Assembly (NCBI RefSeq): GCF_947488985.1
Contig: NZ_CANLBV010000003.1
Coordinates: forward strand, 32,596 to 96,595
Direction of reading: 5' to 3'
Source: an uncultured Vibrio sp.
Lineage (GTDB): Bacteria > Pseudomonadota > Gammaproteobacteria > Enterobacterales > Vibrionaceae
Length of the DNA stretch: 64,000 bases
Part shown: piece by piece, positions 40,790 to 48,499 of the stretch
How positions within the stretch are numbered: the first letter of the stretch is position 1
How the letters are laid out: every line of letters starts with the position of its first letter
The notes under the pieces: generated by a model
Told to the model about the DNA's origin: nothing
What the model saw: the letters and a program-made list of their open reading frames with translations, nothing else
Database searches by the model: none
Made by a program: the position numbers and the translations under genes

Positions 40790-41185
40790 TTATTCCCCTT
40801 TAATCGCTTTCGTTAAATTCTTGAACTTACTTCCGAGGAAGTCGAGAGAGGCTTGGTGCCTAATCTGGTTTTGCATGAAAAGGTTTCTTTCCAAATCCAA
40901 ATCCACCGTGTTGCCATCTCCTGTATCTGGTTGTGTAGGAATTCGATACTTCGTTTCCCCGTTCACCGTTGTTGAGGCAGAAATATGCCGACCATCTGTA
41001 CGGCTAAGACCAATGCTTGCCCCAGAACTTGCCGCTTGCAGTGATTTATTGAAGTCTAATCCCTTTGCCTTATACCCCGGCGTGTTGGCTTGCGCGATAT
41101 TGGTGGAAAGCACCTCAGCGTTACGCTCACGTACACCAACTGTGTGCTGGTGAATGCCTAAAGCATTGTCAAAAGAAATAGCCAT
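40790..41185 (-). CDS. flgB: FlgB, proximal rod protein
   Basis: This 131-residue protein has the rod N-terminal motif ERNAEVLSTNIAQANTPGYK and ends in LGSKFKNLTKAIKGE. It is the first gene of flgBCDE and has a sigma-54-type promoter 42-58 bases upstream. Confidence 0.98.
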   Translation of the reverse strand: MAISFDNALGIHQHTVGVRERNAEVLSTNIAQANTPGYKAKGLDFNKSLQAASSGASIGLSRTDGRHISASTTVNGETKYRIPTQPDTGDGNTVDLDLERNLFMQNQIRHQASLDFLGSKFKNLTKAIKGE

Positions 41186-41226
41186 CTAAACCTCAACTCA
41201 AGAACTGACTGTGATGGGATAACCAA

Positions 41227-41243
41227 AGCAATATATATACCAA
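41227..41243 (-). promoter_or_regulatory. Sigma-54 promoter of flgB
   Basis: The minus strand reads TTGGTATATATATTGCT: GG and GC are ten bases apart, with TTGCT intact and an AT-only spacer. The predicted start is about 30 bases before the flgB ATG. Confidence 0.78.
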
Positions 41244-41366
41244 CTTTAAAAATCAAAGCAGGCGATAGCTATTTGCCTTGGAGACTCATCGATAAACTTG
41301 CAATATACAAGCCAAAAAATAGAGTAAATTGGAATGTCACTCTGACTTAAAGATATAACTCAAACC

Positions 41367-41399
41367 GCCAAAAGAAAACCCAGCACTTGGCTGGGTTTT
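41367..41399 (-). terminator. Intrinsic terminator after cheR
   Basis: A ten-pair stem (AAAACCCAGC with GCTGGGTTTT, five-base loop) is followed on the minus strand by CTTTTGG. It lies 43 bases after the cheR stop. Confidence 0.85.
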
Positions 41400-41441
41400 G
41401 AATCTAGACAGTAACGTTACACCTTATATTGGTACCACTCA

Positions 41442-42269
41442 TTACTTTAATTTGTAGATGATACCCGGGTTACAGCGGACCATTTCAAAGCGATCCGTTA
41501 AGCCGGTTAGCGATTCTGACGCCCCGAGCAATAAGTAGCCACCCGGATTAAGACTATTCGCCATCTGGTTAAGTACCTTTGACTTCATATCTGGTGAGAA
41601 GTAAATCAGCACATTACGACAGAAAATGATGTCGAACTTACCTAACAATGCATAGCTGTCCATCAGGTTCTGAGGACGGAAGTTAACCATGCGCTTAACG
41701 TTATCCTTGACTTTCATGCGGCCATCGCCCGCATCTTCAAAGAACGTACGACGTCGCTCAGGAGACAGCCCTCGCCCCAATGCCAAATTGTCGTATGAGC
41801 CCGTACGACACATATCCAACATACTTGCTGAGATGTCGGTGGCGGTAATCGATACACTTGGCAACATACCCGGCTTACGAGCTTGAGTTTCAAGGATCGT
41901 CATTGCCATTGAGTAAGGTTCTTGGCCTGAAGAGCTTGCCGCTGACCAAATCTTAATCGGACGTTTATTTGCCGCTATTTCCGGTAGGAGCTTATCCGCA
42001 AGCACAGCAAACGGGTAAATATCTCGGAACCAAAGTGTCTCGTTGGTCGTCATAGCATCCACCGCTGCGACTCTCAACTCACGATTTCGACCAGTGACCA
42101 CATCTCTCAACAAATCCGATAGCGACGCTAAGTTAAACTTCGCGACTAATGGGCTTAAACGGCTGCGTACCAAATACTGCTTGCTATCACCTAATACAAT
42201 GCCACATTGAGATTCTAAGAAACGGCTGAAATCGCGATATTCTTGATCACTTATTGTTATAGCAGTCAT
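41442..42269 (-). CDS. cheR: CheR, chemotaxis methyltransferase
   Basis: This 275-residue SAM-dependent methyltransferase has the N-terminal helical domain and the catalytic domain with IWSAASSSGQEPYSMAM (SAM site), ITATDIS and FDIIFCRNVLIYF. CheR methylates glutamates of chemoreceptors. No C-terminal pentapeptide-binding extension was noted. It is 11 bases after cheV. Confidence 0.97.
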   Translation of the reverse strand: MTAITISDQEYRDFSRFLESQCGIVLGDSKQYLVRSRLSPLVAKFNLASLSDLLRDVVTGRNRELRVAAVDAMTTNETLWFRDIYPFAVLADKLLPEIAANKRPIKIWSAASSSGQEPYSMAMTILETQARKPGMLPSVSITATDISASMLDMCRTGSYDNLALGRGLSPERRRTFFEDAGDGRMKVKDNVKRMVNFRPQNLMDSYALLGKFDIIFCRNVLIYFSPDMKSKVLNQMANSLNPGGYLLLGASESLTGLTDRFEMVRCNPGIIYKLK

Positions 42270-42280
42270 TAATGTCTCTT

Positions 42281-43207
42281 TTAGTTAGTTAACGCAGTTT
42301 TCACCGCTGCACCAAGCTCATCAGGGTTAAATTTCGCGATAAAGGAGTTAGCTCCAACCCGCTCAACCATAGCTTGGTTAAATACACCACTCAATGATGA
42401 GTGTAAAATTACGTATAAATCTTTGAGCTCTGCGTGACGACGAATCTCAGCGGTTAGCGTGTATCCATCCATCTCTGGCATTTCAATATCGGAAATCACC
42501 AATGAAATCTGATCGTAAATACTGCCCTCAGCTGACATCTGCATCAGTTTCTCGTAGGCTTCTTTCCCATCTTTCACTGAGATCACTTCAAACCCAATTG
42601 ACTCAATAGCACGTTGAACCTGCTTACGAGCCACCGTTGAATCATCAGCAATTAAGATTCGGCGAACCAGTGGTTTCTCTTGTTCGACTTCAGCAATCTC
42701 TTCTGCAATCTTGCTATCCATGATTTCATTAACAGGCGAAATCTCAGCAAGGATTTTTTCGACATCAAGAATTTCTACCAATTCATTATCGATATTGGTG
42801 ACGGCGGTTAGGTAATTGGCCTTTCCTGCGCCATCTGGCGGTGGAAGAATCGACTCCCAATGCATATTGATAATGCGCTCGACAGAGCTAACTAAGAAAC
42901 CTTGAATGGTACGGTTAAACTCAGAGATAACTACAAAACACTTTTCAACATCGGTTGTAGGGCGACCACCAATGGCTAAGCTCAAGTCAATCACAGAGAT
43001 CGTTTGACCGCGAATATGTGCTACACCTTTAACCAATGGGTTCAAGTTTGGCATTCTTGTCAGCTTAGGACATTGGAGTACTTCTTTTACTTTAAAGACA
43101 TTAATGCCATAACGCTGTCGCCCCATCAGGCGGAAGGTTAGTAATTCTAATCGGTTTTGACCGACGAGTTGCGTACGCTGATTCACCGAATCAAGAATAC
43201 CCGTCAT
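42281..43207 (-). CDS. cheV: CheV, CheW-receiver coupling protein
   Basis: This 308-residue protein fuses a CheW domain (about 15-160) to a receiver domain (about 180-305) with ILIADDS at the start and the phosphoacceptor in VISDIEMPEMDGY. CheV links receptors to CheA and may buffer phosphate for adaptation. It starts the cheV-cheR pair and is divergent from flgA with 80 bases between. Confidence 0.97.
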   Translation of the reverse strand: MTGILDSVNQRTQLVGQNRLELLTFRLMGRQRYGINVFKVKEVLQCPKLTRMPNLNPLVKGVAHIRGQTISVIDLSLAIGGRPTTDVEKCFVVISEFNRTIQGFLVSSVERIINMHWESILPPPDGAGKANYLTAVTNIDNELVEILDVEKILAEISPVNEIMDSKIAEEIAEVEQEKPLVRRILIADDSTVARKQVQRAIESIGFEVISVKDGKEAYEKLMQMSAEGSIYDQISLVISDIEMPEMDGYTLTAEIRRHAELKDLYVILHSSLSGVFNQAMVERVGANSFIAKFNPDELGAAVKTALTN

Positions 43208-43287
43208 GAGCTCATCTCCATATCAAACTATTTAGGATAAAAAGTGTTAGTCTATTACAGGCTACGAACGACCAGAGAAACAGAGTA

Positions 43288-44031
43288 ATGTACTATAAAG
43301 CAAAATTATCTCCTTTTTCCATAGCAAGGTATAGAGCGACTTTTAAAAGTGTTGCTAAGTTTATCGGCATTTTATCAATATTGTTTAGTTTTTTTGTACA
43401 AGCTGCGACTCCAGAACAAATTGAACTGATTCAGTCTGCTGCAGAGCAGCACCTCCTTGATACCATAGAGCAACCACAAGGTGGCGAGCTCTTGGTTAAT
43501 GCCGCCAATATTGACTCCAGAGTAAAAGCAACGGACTGTCCTGTTCCTTTGGAAACCAGCGCCTCCATCACCTCGAATACTCGCAGTAGTATTACGGTTT
43601 TAGTGCAATGCATCCCTGATGAATGGCGAATTTATGTGCCGGTACGCCTGTCGATGTCGGTACCACTGGTCACGACGACACGCTCACTAGCAAGAGGGGA
43701 AATCGTCGGTCAACATGACGTGACCACTACGATGGTTGCTCTGAACCAATTTCGTCGCCAGGGCTTTACTGCTCCAAATCAGGTTATTGGTGCTAAGGTA
43801 AAAAAGAACTTGCGCCTTAGTGATATCGTCGAAAGGGGCGATATCTGCGTGGTATGCCGAAACGAGAAGGTTATCATACAGGCAGTGAAAGGTGGCATGA
43901 CCATTACCACCAAAGGCACAGCTTTGACCGATGGATCTATGGGCGATCAAGTCAGAGTTAAGAACGACAAATCAAAACGTATCATTGAAGGCATTGTAAC
44001 CAACATGTCTGAAATCACGGTTTACTTTTAA
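43288..44031 (+). CDS. flgA: FlgA, P-ring assembly chaperone
   Basis: This 247-residue protein has an N-terminal hydrophobic signal (about 20-41, IGILSILFSFFVQAA after a basic segment) and a C-terminal SAF/ChapFlgA domain (SLARGEIVGQHDVTTTMVAL to the end). FlgA assists polymerisation of the FlgI P ring in the periplasm. It is the first plus-strand flagellar gene, before flgM-flgN. Confidence 0.96.
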   Translation: MYYKAKLSPFSIARYRATFKSVAKFIGILSILFSFFVQAATPEQIELIQSAAEQHLLDTIEQPQGGELLVNAANIDSRVKATDCPVPLETSASITSNTRSSITVLVQCIPDEWRIYVPVRLSMSVPLVTTTRSLARGEIVGQHDVTTTMVALNQFRRQGFTAPNQVIGAKVKKNLRLSDIVERGDICVVCRNEKVIIQAVKGGMTITTKGTALTDGSMGDQVRVKNDKSKRIIEGIVTNMSEITVYF

Positions 44032-44062
44032 CGCGTTGCTTATCACCCTTAACTCAAAAAAC

Positions 44063-44115
44063 TAGCGCTATTTGTTGGTTAATTTTTTACCAACAATTAG
44101 GCTATAATAGCGCTA
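44063..44115 (+). repeat. Nested inverted repeat between flgA and flgM
   Basis: Outer arms TAGCGCTATT (44063-44072) and AATAGCGCTA (44106-44115) enclose inner arms TGTTGGT (44073-44079) and ACCAACA (44089-44095). A perfect TATAAT (44103-44108) lies in the right-hand part. It could end flgA transcription, act as an operator, or both. Confidence 0.6.
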
Positions 44116-44158
44116 CAACGTGGTTTTGCTCCTTTTCGACGAATGGGTTAAAAATTGC

Positions 44159-44185
44159 TAAAGTAATCGAACCCTTGGTCGATAT
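44159..44185 (+). promoter_or_regulatory. Sigma-28 promoter of flgM
   Basis: TAAA, 15 bases, GTCGATAT; the last element matches six of eight positions of GCCGATAA. It lies about 42 bases before the flgM ATG. FliA control of its own anti-sigma factor is known in enterobacteria and Vibrio. Confidence 0.7.
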
Positions 44186-44226
44186 TGACTGTACAGGTTC
44201 CCATTTTTGAAGAAAAAGGCTTAACT

Positions 44227-44544
44227 ATGGCAGGCATTGATAACATACGTTCAGGGCAGACCCTAACGACCACTAACCGATCCACAGCGCGCTCAGACTC
44301 TAGCTCTCAGGCTGCTCGCTCTGATGTTGCGGCAAAATCACCGGTTAGTAAAGATGCTGTATCTCTAAGCCAGCAAAGTAAAGCCATTGGCCAACTTCAC
44401 CAAGATATGGCCGCCCAGCCAAGCTTTGATGCCGCAAAAGTTGCCGCAATCAAAGAAGCAATAACCAACGGCTCTTACACAGTTGACCCTGAAAAACTGG
44501 CGGACAACATGCTCAAATTTGAGAACGAACTAAAAAATCTTTAA
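44227..44544 (+). CDS. flgM: FlgM, anti-sigma-28 factor
   Basis: This 105-residue protein starts MAGIDNIRSGQTLTTTNR, has a disordered Ser/Ala-rich N-half and the C-terminal sigma-binding helices (VAAIKEAITNGSYTVDPEKL, ADNMLKFENEL). FlgM holds FliA inactive until it is exported through the finished hook. The frame opens 14 codons earlier, but this start fits the family. Confidence 0.96.
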   Translation: MAGIDNIRSGQTLTTTNRSTARSDSSSQAARSDVAAKSPVSKDAVSLSQQSKAIGQLHQDMAAQPSFDAAKVAAIKEAITNGSYTVDPEKLADNMLKFENELKNL

Positions 44545-44635
44545 GCAACGAACCAGTGCCATACTCAAGGGCTACCTCCTTAAGGAACTGGTTGTAAATA
44601 GTTAAATAGTTAAATAGGTATAGCAGGTTCACATT

Positions 44636-45061
44636 ATGGCGGCACTCGCAGACTTAGTTAATTTCCAACTTCAAAATGCCAAAGCCTTATCTGATCTTTT
44701 GAATTCAGAGAAAGCCGCTATCACCAGCAGAAAATCAAACGATATTGAACAAATCGCTAAAAAGAAAGTGGTACTGGTTGAACAGTTAAGATCAACCGAT
44801 CAGCGAATCGCAGCCCATAGCAATATCTCTGAGCTAACCGAGAACCCTGAACTTGCTCAGTTAGTCACCAAGATCCAATCCATAGTGCACGATTGCCAAC
44901 AATTGAACCTTGTTAATGGTGAAGCCTTGAATCGAGCCCATGTCAGTTTCAAAAAACTCAGTAACATGATGCAACAAAGCCATGGCAAGATAGGCATGAC
45001 CTACAATGCCGGCGGCCAAACGCATACGATTTCGACACTGGGAACCAACCTGAAAGCCTAG
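44636..45061 (+). CDS. flgN: FlgN, export chaperone for FlgK and FlgL
   Basis: This 141-residue helical protein has a coiled N-half (LVNFQLQNAKALSDLLNSEK) and lies 91 bases behind flgM, the invariable position of flgN. It protects the junction proteins before export. Assignment combines helical character, length and position. Confidence 0.93.
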   Translation: MAALADLVNFQLQNAKALSDLLNSEKAAITSRKSNDIEQIAKKKVVLVEQLRSTDQRIAAHSNISELTENPELAQLVTKIQSIVHDCQQLNLVNGEALNRAHVSFKKLSNMMQQSHGKIGMTYNAGGQTHTISTLGTNLKA

Positions 45062-45097
45062 TTAGGCACCACCTCTTAGCAACCACACACTCCTTGC

Positions 45098-45121
45098 CTG
45101 TATCTGTATCTGTATCTGTAT
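45098..45121 (+). repeat. Hexanucleotide tandem repeat (CTGTAT x4)
   Basis: Four perfect copies of CTGTAT lie between the flgN stop and the bidirectional terminator. It is non-coding and may vary in copy number among strains. Confidence 0.85.
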
Positions 45122-45168
45122 CTCAGCCTAACCTTGACACATTATGGATGTGTATAAACCGATAAAGA

Positions 45169-45207
45169 CAAAAAGCGGCAAGCATTTTCATAATTGCCGC
45201 TTTTTAC
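45169..45207. terminator. Bidirectional terminator between flgN and flgP
   Basis: Arms AAAAGCGGCAA (45171-45181) and TTGCCGCTTTT (45194-45204) give A and T tracts on both sides, so it can serve flgMN on the plus strand and flgOP on the minus strand. Confidence 0.88.
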
Positions 45208-45285
45208 TGATACTCGCTGTTGATTGCCGCTGTGCTACCTGGAAAGCAAGAGACCGCTCATGAAAGCAAGTACTATTTCATTACG

Positions 45286-45723
45286 CTAGAACAGAGTTTG
45301 CTGTCTCTTTTCCGGTACAGCTTGCACTTCACCATAGCTACGAAGCTGTTCCATTTTAAGAATATCGAGCTGAAGCTCAGTCACGTAACTGTCTCCTACT
45401 GGATAACTACGCACCACCTCAGCACCACGAATTACGCCATCTACCGCACCTAAAGTGCGCTCTGTACCAAGACGCTGATCTTCCAGCGCAGCTCGGCCGC
45501 TGACTCGCATACCATAAACTTGCTCGGCCAATTCACGGTAAGCATCAATTTTCGAAGCTCTCATCGCTCGGATACGCTTTTCTTCGTCGTTGCGACCGGT
45601 TTGTTCACTGATACTGGCGTAACCAACCGCAACCAAGAAATCGTCAGGTCTCATACTCTGCAGCGGTTGGCAGCCAACCATCAAAAATGCGATGACCAGC
45701 AAAAATAACTTCTTCATGTCCAA
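45286..45723 (-). CDS. flgP: FlgP, LPP20-type outer-membrane lipoprotein
   Basis: This 145-residue lipoprotein has its lipobox Cys at 18 (FLMVGC) and an LPP20 domain with RAMRASKIDAYRELAEQVYG and DGVIRGAEVVRSYPVGDSYV. In V. cholerae FlgP is needed for motility and belongs to the outer-membrane disc around the L ring. It follows flgO by 3 bases. Confidence 0.94.
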   Translation of the reverse strand: MDMKKLFLLVIAFLMVGCQPLQSMRPDDFLVAVGYASISEQTGRNDEEKRIRAMRASKIDAYRELAEQVYGMRVSGRAALEDQRLGTERTLGAVDGVIRGAEVVRSYPVGDSYVTELQLDILKMEQLRSYGEVQAVPEKRQQTLF

Positions 45724-45726
45724 CTC

Positions 45727-46362
45727 CTAAGGGCGCAAAATAACGGTGTATGGCTGGCTGATCGTTGGATCAGAGCGGATGATAACGCCATCTTGCGTTC
45801 GAATACTGTTCAAGGTATCTAAGTCTCGACCAATGCGATCTGCTGGTAAGAAACCTTGTGCTGATGCGACCACAATACGAGTTTGCATGCCAATAACACG
45901 AGCATTCACCAAGACTCCCCCTTCTTGGCGAAGCATGGTACCTGTCAGTACGTATTGGACATCTTGCTCTTGGGCTAGGTCTTTCCAATCTCGGCTTAAC
46001 GCAAAGTCACCCTGCTGAGTCACTTGGATTGAACCGGTAGTTTTAAAATCAACCACTTTAAAGCCACGACGCTGAAACTGATGAATGAAACCTTCCGATA
46101 CCGAGTTACCAAGCCAATTTGTTGTGTCCATATGCTGCAGATCTACAAACGAAGTAATCGCGATAGGGGTTCTTGCTGAGATACTGGTATTGGAAACGAT
46201 CAGATCTTCCGTCATGCTTTCAACAAAAAAATCCATGGTATGACGAGGGCTGTCCATCAACATAAACTTGCTGCCTGAATACTCAGACTTGCCATTATAG
46301 ACAGGTGAATAAGCGCATGATGTCATTAGGATGACACTCATTAACACGAGCCAATTTTTCAT
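45727..46362 (-). CDS. flgO: FlgO, flagellar H-ring outer-membrane protein
   Basis: This 211-residue protein has a lipobox-like signal (MKNWLVLMSVILMTSC) and the FlgO domain (PIAITSFVDLQHMDTTNWLG, VQYVLTGTMLRQEGGVLVNA). FlgO, FlgP and FlgT build the Vibrio H ring, which lets the flagellum pass the outer membrane. An upstream extension to 46461 is rejected because the signal peptide starts at 46362. Confidence 0.94.
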   Translation of the reverse strand: MKNWLVLMSVILMTSCAYSPVYNGKSEYSGSKFMLMDSPRHTMDFFVESMTEDLIVSNTSISARTPIAITSFVDLQHMDTTNWLGNSVSEGFIHQFQRRGFKVVDFKTTGSIQVTQQGDFALSRDWKDLAQEQDVQYVLTGTMLRQEGGVLVNARVIGMQTRIVVASAQGFLPADRIGRDLDTLNSIRTQDGVIIRSDPTISQPYTVILRP

Positions 46363-46518
46363 TCTCTTATCTCCAGATATATTTAGTGCATACCGCTCCA
46401 ATTTGTTCTCACCATTATTATTTCGATGGATTACAATGTTGGAACAGTCTTTGCTTTTCATTCACTGTTTAGATTAAGAAAAGCAGCACCTAAGTCAGCT
46501 TCAAGCTTATATTTGTTA

Positions 46519-46534
46519 AGCAATATTTATACCC
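46519..46534 (-). promoter_or_regulatory. Candidate sigma-54 promoter of flgO
   Basis: The minus strand reads GGGTATAAATATTGCT, with GG and GC ten bases apart and TTGCT intact; G replaces T before the GG. It lies about 155 bases before flgO, close to the flgT start on the other strand. Confidence 0.55.
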
Positions 46535-46550
46535 AACTGGTAATGAATGG

Positions 46551-47684
46551 ATGAAAAAAATAATTTCCTACTTATTTTCAATAAGTTCACTGATAATCAT
46601 AAACTTCAGTGCGCATGCCTCATGGTATGAAGTTACCGGCACAGCGGCCATCGTATCGTCAGAAGATGCGGCGAGGATCCACGCACTAGAAGATGCCGTC
46701 TATAAAGCGGTTCAGTTTTCAGGCGCAGACATCGGCAGCATCGCCAATCTAACGCCCTATCTAGATAGCAACAAAAAAGAATTTCAATTTACCAACCACG
46801 AAGTGCGTTATATCTCAGTAACAAATGAGAAGAAAAGCAGTGGGACATTAATGATCACCGCAAGGGTCGATATCTATCCTTCGGCAAATGCTTGCCATGA
46901 AAGCCAATACAAGAAAACATTTTTGGTCGGCAATATTGATGTTGCCTCCCCTCAGCAAGCGGTCATGGGCCGAGTCTATAATATAGGTGCCGATTTCGGC
47001 CACGTCGTCGGTCGTCAGCTAGCGCAAGAATCTCGTAGCTTTGTTTCTGTTGGAACCACGGCCTATGACATCGATAAACGTCGCCCAGATGTGATCAAAA
47101 TGATTGCACAAGACACGGGGGCTCAGTACATCATTGGCGGTGAGATCACTGATTTAACTGCGACCATCGAATCAAAATTGCTTAAAGATGACATCATTAA
47201 TCGTCAATTTGCATTAGAGATGCAGCTGTTCGATGGTAAAACGGGACACGAGATTTATAACCGTAGCTATCGCGAAGTGGCGAAGTGGCCATTCGCCAAA
47301 ACCAGCGAAGTCGACACTCGTAGCGCTCGTTTCTGGGCATCAACCTATGGCACGATGATGCTCCGCGTTAGCCGTAATATTATGCTGGACTTGGAATCCG
47401 AAATATCTTGTAAGATCACCCTTCCAGAAGTTGCCGCTGTATTTGGCAACACGGTGACCATTGATTTAGGTCGACTGCATGGTGTTCAACAAGGTGACAG
47501 GCTCCAACTTTGGCACACGGGGTCTTTTATCGATCAAAGAGGCTTACCACGTAATAAAGTCTCTCAAAGCGATATCACCCTGACGGTTTCTCGCATTTAC
47601 GAAAACGAAGCTGAGCTTACGATTGACCAACCAAGCCTTGCAGGAAGCATTCAAATTGGTGACGTCATGCAGAAAATCATGTAG
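46551..47684 (+). CDS. flgT: FlgT, flagellar H-ring periplasmic protein
   Basis: This 377-residue protein has a signal peptide (about 1-23, ending AHA) and three domains as in V. alginolyticus FlgT: an N-domain (WYEVTGTAAIVSSEDAARIH), a TolB-like middle domain (GAQYIIGGEITDLTA) and a C-terminal SH3-like domain (VTIDLGRLHGVQQGDRLQLW). FlgT forms the H ring and supports T-ring formation by MotX/MotY. It is divergent from flgO. Confidence 0.95.
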   Translation: MKKIISYLFSISSLIIINFSAHASWYEVTGTAAIVSSEDAARIHALEDAVYKAVQFSGADIGSIANLTPYLDSNKKEFQFTNHEVRYISVTNEKKSSGTLMITARVDIYPSANACHESQYKKTFLVGNIDVASPQQAVMGRVYNIGADFGHVVGRQLAQESRSFVSVGTTAYDIDKRRPDVIKMIAQDTGAQYIIGGEITDLTATIESKLLKDDIINRQFALEMQLFDGKTGHEIYNRSYREVAKWPFAKTSEVDTRSARFWASTYGTMMLRVSRNIMLDLESEISCKITLPEVAAVFGNTVTIDLGRLHGVQQGDRLQLWHTGSFIDQRGLPRNKVSQSDITLTVSRIYENEAELTIDQPSLAGSIQIGDVMQKIM

Positions 47685-47714
47685 TTAGAGTCGATAAATA
47701 CCGCTCTCTCAGTC

Positions 47715-47776
47715 AAGCCTTAATCATGCACTCTTACTCGTTAAACTCTATAAGAGAATTAAGGCTTACTTTTTTA
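47715..47776 (+). terminator. Intrinsic terminator after flgT
   Basis: Arms AAGCCTTAAT (47715-47724) and ATTAAGGCTT (47758-47767), with an inner CTCTTA/TAAGAG stem, are followed by ACTTTTTTA. It ends the flagellar region. Confidence 0.8.
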
Positions 47777-47800
47777 TCGGCATTAGTTTCGGTTTTGCCG

Positions 47801-47827
47801 TATTTGGCGTATTTGGCGTATTTGGCG
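47801..47827 (+). repeat. Nonanucleotide tandem repeat (TATTTGGCG x3)
   Basis: Three perfect copies lie 38 bases before the ATG of the gene at 47865. The sequence before them (TTTTGCCG) resembles a decayed unit. Confidence 0.85.
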
Positions 47828-47864
47828 TAATCTAATTAATAACATAATCATCATTTAGCAAGCT

Positions 47865-48371
47865 ATGAGTGAAAATAATCTAATTGGTGCTACCGGTTAC
47901 CGCTTTATATCGAAAGGCAAAACCGCTTTTAAGATTCACATCCACACACCTGAAGATACAGTACTACATAGGTCTGTTGGCTTTGTTCGTATGGGCGAAG
48001 ATAAAGCGCTCAAGAAAACCATCAAACTAAGAGATGAGCTAGGTAGAAAGCTCTGGGGCAAGTTCTGGTCAAAGATCCTAAAAGAGCCCTACCTTATGAC
48101 CCGTTTGCCTCATAGTTTAGAACCTAAAATTGTATTCAAGCCGAGTCCGACCCAGAGTGATCCAGACCACCGCGATGAGTGTTACATCGCTAAATGGCGT
48201 TCGTTCTCTGAGAACGGCAACTACAAGTACAAAACCAAGGTCTGCTCCATAAAAAAACATGGGCGGCTTGCCGCTTACAGCCAAACCAAAAGAGCGCTAC
48301 TGGATGCCCACAAAGACGTGATTGATCTGCTGATCTTTATGGGCCGATTAAACAGTATCGATCTGAAGTAG
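47865..48371 (+). CDS. Small basic protein with possible tandem AP2-like modules
   Basis: I do not recognise a named family for this 168-residue basic protein. Two stretches, about 8-65 (GYRFISKGKTAFKIHIHTPE, then an amphipathic helix) and 104-160 (IAKWRSFSENGNYKYKTKVC, then a helix), each look like three beta strands and a helix, as in AP2-type DNA-binding domains. There is no signal peptide or membrane segment. It stands alone between the flgT terminator and the FUSC gene. The AP2 idea is inference only. Confidence 0.8.
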   Translation: MSENNLIGATGYRFISKGKTAFKIHIHTPEDTVLHRSVGFVRMGEDKALKKTIKLRDELGRKLWGKFWSKILKEPYLMTRLPHSLEPKIVFKPSPTQSDPDHRDECYIAKWRSFSENGNYKYKTKVCSIKKHGRLAAYSQTKRALLDAHKDVIDLLIFMGRLNSIDLK

Positions 48372-48499
48372 CCCTAAATGTTAAACGATGCAATAGAGTT
48401 GCTATATTTGATGGATCAAGGCCTTCAAACTAGAGTTTAGGCTGGCTAAAAGATCAGGCAGTATCCTCGTATTCGCCCCCCTCTGCCGCTAAACCCATT

